A stretch of 64,000 nucleotides of DNA, taken from the NCBI RefSeq assembly GCF_012927205.1, contig NZ_JABBGC010000003.1, forward strand, positions 806,001 through 870,000. Direction: 5' to 3'. The DNA comes from Chitinophaga fulva. GTDB lineage: Bacteria > Bacteroidota > Bacteroidia > Chitinophagales > Chitinophagaceae. Positions 59,880 to 64,000 of the stretch are shown piece by piece (position 1 is the stretch's first letter; each line of letters opens with the position of its first letter). A program made the translations under genes and the position numbers. Below the pieces are notes generated by a model. It had not been told where the DNA came from and did no database searches. It worked only from the letters and a program-made list of their open reading frames with translations.

Positions 59880-60530
59880 TTATTCTTTTCCCGTTGCTCC
59901 CATACGCATATCCGTATGCTGCCGCTTGTAAAACTTATCTGTCTTTATCCGGAGGCTCATCACTGCTATCCGCAGAAAATAGTCCTTACCCGGCTCATTC
60001 TCTTTCCGGTTATCAAGGCAATATAGTGTTGTCTGCTTTTGCTCATCTTCCTGTTGGAAGATGACATATTTATCCTGGTTGAACTTCCTAACATTATCCG
60101 GGGTGATATCTTTCAGACCTTTGCTATCTGCCATCAGTTTCTTGTATTCGGCTTCGGTCATGTAAACAGAAAACTCCAGCTTCCTCAGTCTTTGAGACGA
60201 GTCTACATAAAAATCGACTATCTGCCCGGCGGGCAATTTCAGCGTATTAAACATAAACATCCCGGCAGTAACATGCTTCGGCAGTATCCGGTAGATATGG
60301 AACAGGGTACCGGTTTTAATGAATTGTTTAATGGTATCATTAAAATAGCCGTCATCCTCCGGCAGTTTGTAATACCGCTCAATTTTGGATAGGAGGGTGT
60401 CCGGTTGCTCAGCAAATGTAATCTTATCCAGATGGAAGGTTCCGTAGGTACCTCCAAGATACTTTGGGTTATTTTGTCCCTTGCAGGAAAGCATCGCTGG
60501 AAGCAGGAGTAACAATAAAAAATGTTTCAT
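59880..60530 (-). CDS. Lipoprotein of unknown function
   Basis: A 216-residue protein with lipoprotein signal MKHFLLLLLLPAMLSCKG (acceptor Cys16). The rest is charged and mixed alpha/beta (TLLSKIERYYKLPEDDGYFN, QDKYVIFQQEDEQKQTTLYC). I recognise no family. It converges on the HTH gene with 39 bases between and is divergent from the surface protein gene. Confidence 0.75.
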   Translation of the reverse strand: MKHFLLLLLLPAMLSCKGQNNPKYLGGTYGTFHLDKITFAEQPDTLLSKIERYYKLPEDDGYFNDTIKQFIKTGTLFHIYRILPKHVTAGMFMFNTLKLPAGQIVDFYVDSSQRLRKLEFSVYMTEAEYKKLMADSKGLKDITPDNVRKFNQDKYVIFQQEDEQKQTTLYCLDNRKENEPGKDYFLRIAVMSLRIKTDKFYKRQHTDMRMGATGKE

Positions 60531-60567
60531 ACAGGCTGTAAATGAACAAAGGCGGTATTAATCTTTT

Positions 60568-60575
60568 TACCTTTG
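60568..60575 (+). promoter_or_regulatory. -7 element of the surface protein gene
   Basis: TACCTTTG matches TAnnTTTG and lies 22 bases before the ATG at 60598. Confidence 0.5.
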
Positions 60576-60597
60576 GCGTAAAATAAAACATATACCT

Positions 60598-61404
60598 ATG
60601 TTCAGAAAACTTTTTTTCTTTCTTCCCTTGTTTTTTATTTGCCTTAGTACTTTTTGCCAGGACACATTTATCTTCCGCGGTAATTTCGACAGCTCGCAGC
60701 GTGACGCATGTCTTGAAAATGGTGTATATAACATTAACTATATAGGGCAACACACCTCAACACTGTTCCAGTTCAACGGCCCTGGCTCTTCTACCGGCAA
60801 TTTTCAGCTGGAGGCCTTCTTCTTTGGAGAACTGAAGTACCGCAACAGGATAGACAACAGGTCATGGAGCAACTGGAACCGAATATGGACTGGTACGACG
60901 AACTCCTGGAATACCGACTATGGCGGAAAAGACCGGTTATTCCTGCAAGAGAACGGATCTACGCTGGTAAAGGGATATGGAGCCAAACCTTTTGCAGTAT
61001 TGGATAGTATCGGAAATTCAGTATTTAATGTAGGAAATGATGGTTATGTGGGAATAGGAACGAATGTCATACCCGGTTACAGGCTGGCGGTTGCGGGCAC
61101 TATATTAGCCGAAAGAATTAAAGTAAAAGCAGGCAGTACATGGCCAGACTATGTTTTCGAAGACAGCTACAAATTACCCTCCCTGCAAAGTGTAGAACAA
61201 TATATAAAAGTTCACAAACACTTACCAGACGTGCCGTCAGCGGCGGAAATAGAAAAGAACAACATCGACGTGGCTGAGATGAATGTAATCCTGCTGAAGA
61301 AAGTAGAAGAACTTACCCGCTATCTGATTGACCAGCAAAAGAAGTATGATGCGGAGATAGGTGAGTTAAAGAACCAGGTTAAAACACTGGCAGAAAAGAG
61401 GTAG
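60598..61404 (+). CDS. Secreted protein with tail-fibre/S74-like C-terminal domain
   Basis: A 268-residue protein with signal peptide MFRKLFFFLPLFFICLSTFC. The middle part has GDGYVGIGTN-like repeats (here GNDGYVGIGTNVIPGYRLAV). The C-terminal third has a segment ending KLPSLQSVEQYIKVHKHLPD and a coiled coil (VILLKKVEELTRYLIDQQKK). This C-terminus is widespread in Bacteroidota surface proteins and resembles the trimerising end of phage tail fibres, though the autoproteolytic S74 residues are not evident. The protein probably forms a trimeric surface or extracellular fibre. Confidence 0.8.
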   Translation: MFRKLFFFLPLFFICLSTFCQDTFIFRGNFDSSQRDACLENGVYNINYIGQHTSTLFQFNGPGSSTGNFQLEAFFFGELKYRNRIDNRSWSNWNRIWTGTTNSWNTDYGGKDRLFLQENGSTLVKGYGAKPFAVLDSIGNSVFNVGNDGYVGIGTNVIPGYRLAVAGTILAERIKVKAGSTWPDYVFEDSYKLPSLQSVEQYIKVHKHLPDVPSAAEIEKNNIDVAEMNVILLKKVEELTRYLIDQQKKYDAEIGELKNQVKTLAEKR

Positions 61405-61469
61405 GTCACTTCAAGGAACTGCGTTTAAGGCCATCATATTGACCTTTAACGCTGTTTCTCCAACAATAT

Positions 61470-62339
61470 TTACTGACAAAATTGTTTCATCAATTTTACC
61501 TGGTCAGCTGTCGCCTTCGTTTTATCATAGGAAAGATACAAGGTATTCTCCATAGGCGACCTGCCGCTCCAAATCACCTTCTGGTCATCATCCAGCAGGT
61601 AATCCGCAGCGATGGTCAAAGCAGTGCTGTGCTTAATTGATTTTAAGATGAGGCTCATATTCGGTATGACACAGGATGGCTTTATAGCCGGACGTTTGTA
61701 GAAATTCTTTTTCCAGAATTTACGGATGATAGCAAGATCTGTAGTATACGCAAACCAGGGCTGCGCTAACAACCAGGCCTCTGCGCTTTCCCAGTCTTCC
61801 TTTTTTATATATCGATCAAATTCAGTGGTGTTTATTGTTTTACTCCCCGCGATGATAAAATGCTCCTGCCGGATAGGTTCAAAAGTAAGATTCGTGTAAT
61901 CCGCCAGTTTAGTCGCCACCACAAAATCCAATGTTCCCTTGTGCAACCGGCCCAACAACTCTTTGGTCCGCCCGAAAGACAATACCAGGCTGGCATCCAC
62001 GGCGGTTATATTATCTGATAACACAGCCTGAAAATACTCCTGAACAACACCCAGCCGGATTATAGACGGTTGCTTTTTTAAGCCGGCAGCACTAAACCCC
62101 TCCTCCACCTGCTCCAGCATCTCCAATGGCGCCACTACCTGCGTATAAAACAATTTACCGTAGTCTGTAGGCACAATCTTCGGCTTCCGTTCAAACAACG
62201 GTTGGCCAACATGCGCCTCCAACAAAGCGAGATGCTGGCTCACATTAGGCTGTGATATAAACAAGATCTTCGATGCGGCTGTCAGCGACCCCGTTTGATA
62301 AACAGCCTTAAATGTTCTGTACCATTCCAGATTTACCAT
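61470..62339 (-). CDS. LysR family transcriptional regulator
   Basis: A 289-residue regulator. The N-terminal winged helix has TFKAVYQTGSLTAASKILFISQPNVSQHLALLEAHVG (residues about 9-45, in two helices) and FERKPKIVPTDYGKLFY. A two-lobed periplasmic-binding-like sensor domain follows. It is divergent from the alpha/beta hydrolase gene with about 95 bases between, the usual arrangement for a LysR activator and its target. The inducer is unknown. Confidence 0.92.
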   Translation of the reverse strand: MVNLEWYRTFKAVYQTGSLTAASKILFISQPNVSQHLALLEAHVGQPLFERKPKIVPTDYGKLFYTQVVAPLEMLEQVEEGFSAAGLKKQPSIIRLGVVQEYFQAVLSDNITAVDASLVLSFGRTKELLGRLHKGTLDFVVATKLADYTNLTFEPIRQEHFIIAGSKTINTTEFDRYIKKEDWESAEAWLLAQPWFAYTTDLAIIRKFWKKNFYKRPAIKPSCVIPNMSLILKSIKHSTALTIAADYLLDDDQKVIWSGRSPMENTLYLSYDKTKATADQVKLMKQFCQ

Positions 62340-62434
62340 TCCCTAAAGTTATAATTGTTTTTATGACCGCCTATAAATTAAGCTATTTTACTAAAAGATA
62401 TCTACGGCGGAGATTTGCCCTAAATAATAATACA

Positions 62435-63334
62435 ATGGAGATTTTACCACAGGTACAGGAAGTACTGACCTACATGGAGTCAGTTAAAGTTACACATATA
62501 GCAGACAGGTTACAGGCATCCAGAGAATTCTACGAAAGGCTGATACCACTTGCAGGAGAAGAGGAAGCAGTATTTGCAGTTGATAATAAAACCGTAGCAT
62601 TCCCGGACCGGAAGATCAACATCAGGATTTACAGACCATCTCACCAGCAACCATTACCGGCAGTAGTATATTTTCATGGCGGCGGATTCTTTAAAGGAAG
62701 CCTCGAAAGCCATGACCGTCCTTTACGGCAACTGGCCAATTTATCAGGTGCGGTGATTATTTCAGTGGATTACAGGCTTGCTCCGGAATACCCCTTTCCA
62801 CATGGCCTGAACGATTGTATCGACACAACCAGGTGGGTCATTGACCATGCAGCGGAATTGGGCATCGATAGTCATCGTATAGCCGTAGCCGGGGACAGCG
62901 CCGGAGGTACATTGGCTACGGCCGTAGCGGGAGCATTGCCAGGCATCATATGCCAGGTACTCATATACCCTGCCACGGACTCTTCTCTGGCAACGCCCTC
63001 CTGGTCAATATTTGCGGAAGGCCCTATTGTAACCCTTAAGAGCGGTATTGAACTGTGGAATTATTATACGGACGATAAAATCAAGGCGGCACCTATATAC
63101 AACGATGACCTGTCAGGCATGCCTGATACCTATATTATCGCAGCAGAATACGATCCGCTGCGGGATGAGATAATCAACTATGCCCACAAGCTCCGCCAGG
63201 CAAATGTGGAAGTAACAGAACAGCTGTATCCGAAAATGATACATGGTTTCTTTCAGATGGGAGGTGTAATAGATCAGGGTAAAGAGGCCATCGCAGCGAT
63301 ATCGGAGTATCTCAGGAATAAACTGGTACAATAA
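62435..63334 (+). CDS. Alpha/beta hydrolase, hormone-sensitive-lipase type
   Basis: A 299-residue cytoplasmic esterase. It shows the oxyanion motif VYFHGGGFFKGSLESHD (HGGG near residue 75), YRLAPEYPFPHGLNDCI, the nucleophile elbow GDSAGGTLATAV (Ser near 148), the Asp in AAEYDPLRDE and the His in MIHGFFQ. These are the complete HSL-family triad. It acts on short-chain esters; substrate unknown. ATG 62435 is chosen over 62363 because the region between does not resemble the family N-terminus. Its regulator is probably the divergent LysR protein. Confidence 0.88.
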   Translation: MEILPQVQEVLTYMESVKVTHIADRLQASREFYERLIPLAGEEEAVFAVDNKTVAFPDRKINIRIYRPSHQQPLPAVVYFHGGGFFKGSLESHDRPLRQLANLSGAVIISVDYRLAPEYPFPHGLNDCIDTTRWVIDHAAELGIDSHRIAVAGDSAGGTLATAVAGALPGIICQVLIYPATDSSLATPSWSIFAEGPIVTLKSGIELWNYYTDDKIKAAPIYNDDLSGMPDTYIIAAEYDPLRDEIINYAHKLRQANVEVTEQLYPKMIHGFFQMGGVIDQGKEAIAAISEYLRNKLVQ

Positions 63335-63338
63335 AAAA

Positions 63339-63364
63339 GGCCTTCGGATGCGCATCCGAAGGCC
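63339..63364 (-). terminator. Terminator of the gap gene (bidirectional)
   Basis: A perfect 26-bp palindrome (13-bp arms) is followed on the minus strand by a U-run, so it terminates gap. On the plus strand it would also end the hydrolase message, though the T-run there is poorer. Confidence 0.85.
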
Positions 63365-63422
63365 CCTGATTTTTCGCTAAACTGTCCGGCTTTACCAGCG
63401 GAGCGTTTCATCGATAATATTT

Positions 63423-64000
63423 CTATTTACTTGTCGCTGCAGCCTGATGTTGCAGTTCCGCAATGCGTACCACTAAATCAGCTAAACGGTTAGAATATCC
63501 GAATTCATTATCGTACCAGCCCACAACTTTCACTAAATCGCCTACAATCGAGGTTAATAAAGCATCGAAAGTACAGGAATAAGGATTATCAATAACATCT
63601 ACAGATACGATGGGAGCTTCTGTGTATTTCAACACGCCTTTCATCGAAGTCTGTGCCGCCTCTTTAAACCTGGCGTTAATTTCATTTACATCTTTGGGTT
63701 GTTTTTTCAGGATGCAGGTAAAATCGGTAAGGGAACCATTCAAAACCGGCACACGTATCCCCGCACCGCCCATTTTACCTTCCAAATGCGGAAATATGTT
63801 GGTGATTGCTTTTGCAGCACCTGTAGATGTGGGTATAATGGATGCTGATGCAGCACGCGCTCTACGAAGGTCTCTATGTGGCGCATCATGCAGGTTCTGG
63901 TCCCCGGTCATAGAATGGACGGTGGTAATATACCCATCCATGATTCCCCAATTATCATCTAAAACCTTTACCATAGGTGCCACATTATTAGTGGTGCACG
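63423..64000 (-). CDS. gap: Glyceraldehyde-3-phosphate dehydrogenase (partial, C-terminal part)
   Basis: The visible C-terminal 192 codons run off the right edge. Reading in from the edge, the active-site CTTNN-VAPMVKVL sequence appears, with the catalytic Cys codon at 63996-63998. Then come the SMTGDQNLHDAPHRDLRRARAA loop (Arg-rich phosphate site), TGAAKAI, and the closing GWYDNEFGYSNRLADLVV. GAPDH converts glyceraldehyde-3-phosphate to 1,3-bisphosphoglycerate with NAD in glycolysis. It would be transcribed from beyond the window and ends at the terminator at 63339. Confidence 0.93.
   Translation of the reverse strand, partial: CTTNNVAPMVKVLDDNWGIMDGYITTVHSMTGDQNLHDAPHRDLRRARAASASIIPTSTGAAKAITNIFPHLEGKMGGAGIRVPVLNGSLTDFTCILKKQPKDVNEINARFKEAAQTSMKGVLKYTEAPIVSVDVIDNPYSCTFDALLTSIVGDLVKVVGWYDNEFGYSNRLADLVVRIAELQHQAAATSK

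Overview
The window looks like a chromosomal segment of a Bacteroidota bacterium, most likely a member of the Chitinophagaceae such as Chitinophaga. The grounds are SusC/SusD proteins, TonB-dependent receptors with a carboxypeptidase-regulatory-like domain, a GLPGLI protein, a hybrid two-component regulator, a type IX secretion C-terminal sorting domain, and Bacteroidota-type promoters (TTTG, about 19 bases, TAnnTTTG) in many gaps. The genus is an inference from gene content.

Layout. 1-8065: an open-ended unknown gene, a lipoprotein, tRNA-Ser(UGA), a hotdog thioesterase, a small P-loop ATPase, secreted unknowns, and a receptor/GLPGLI pair. 8066-8576: a gap with REP-like palindromes and a 9-bp tandem repeat. 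8577-15085: an L-arabinonate-dehydratase-type IlvD/Edd enzyme with an SDR partner, then a large SNF2 helicase. 15106-33178: a housekeeping-accessory stretch of regulators (DeoR, AraC, Crp/Fnr, ECF sigma, ArsR, winged helix), each beside small enzymes (NudK, VOC protein, flavodoxin-fold reductase, MGMT, SDRs, alpha/beta hydrolase, SRPBCC proteins). Several pairs have visible palindromic operators.

33325-47882 is a complete polysaccharide utilisation locus: GH88 unsaturated glucuronyl hydrolase, DUF5017 lipoprotein, SusD, SusC, a divergent hybrid two-component regulator and a PL8 lyase. Together these predict use of a glycosaminoglycan. The lyase cuts the polymer, SusCD imports oligosaccharides, GH88 cleaves the unsaturated uronate, and the hybrid sensor induces the genes. 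No sulfatase is present, which points to hyaluronan or unsulfated chondroitin. The SusD carries an extra domain of about 140 residues.

47883-58630: an HxlR/MFS divergent pair, a transglutaminase-like protein, a luciferase-like monooxygenase, an ANT(6)-type aminoglycoside adenylyltransferase, a LytS/LytTR two-component system divergent from a TonB-dependent receptor, and a Crp/Fnr plus SDR pair. 58660-59840 is an AT-rich two-gene island: a GNAT-like protein followed by a HigA-like helix-turn-helix protein, proposed here as an undescribed toxin-antitoxin module. 59880-64000: a lipoprotein, a surface protein with a tail-fibre/S74-like C-terminus, a LysR regulator divergent from an esterase, and the 3' part of gap (GAPDH).

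A family of 20-bp palindromes (core CCCAGGGCT-NN-AGCCCTGGG) recurs at five places, plus one decayed copy. In two cases it supplies the stop codon of a gene.
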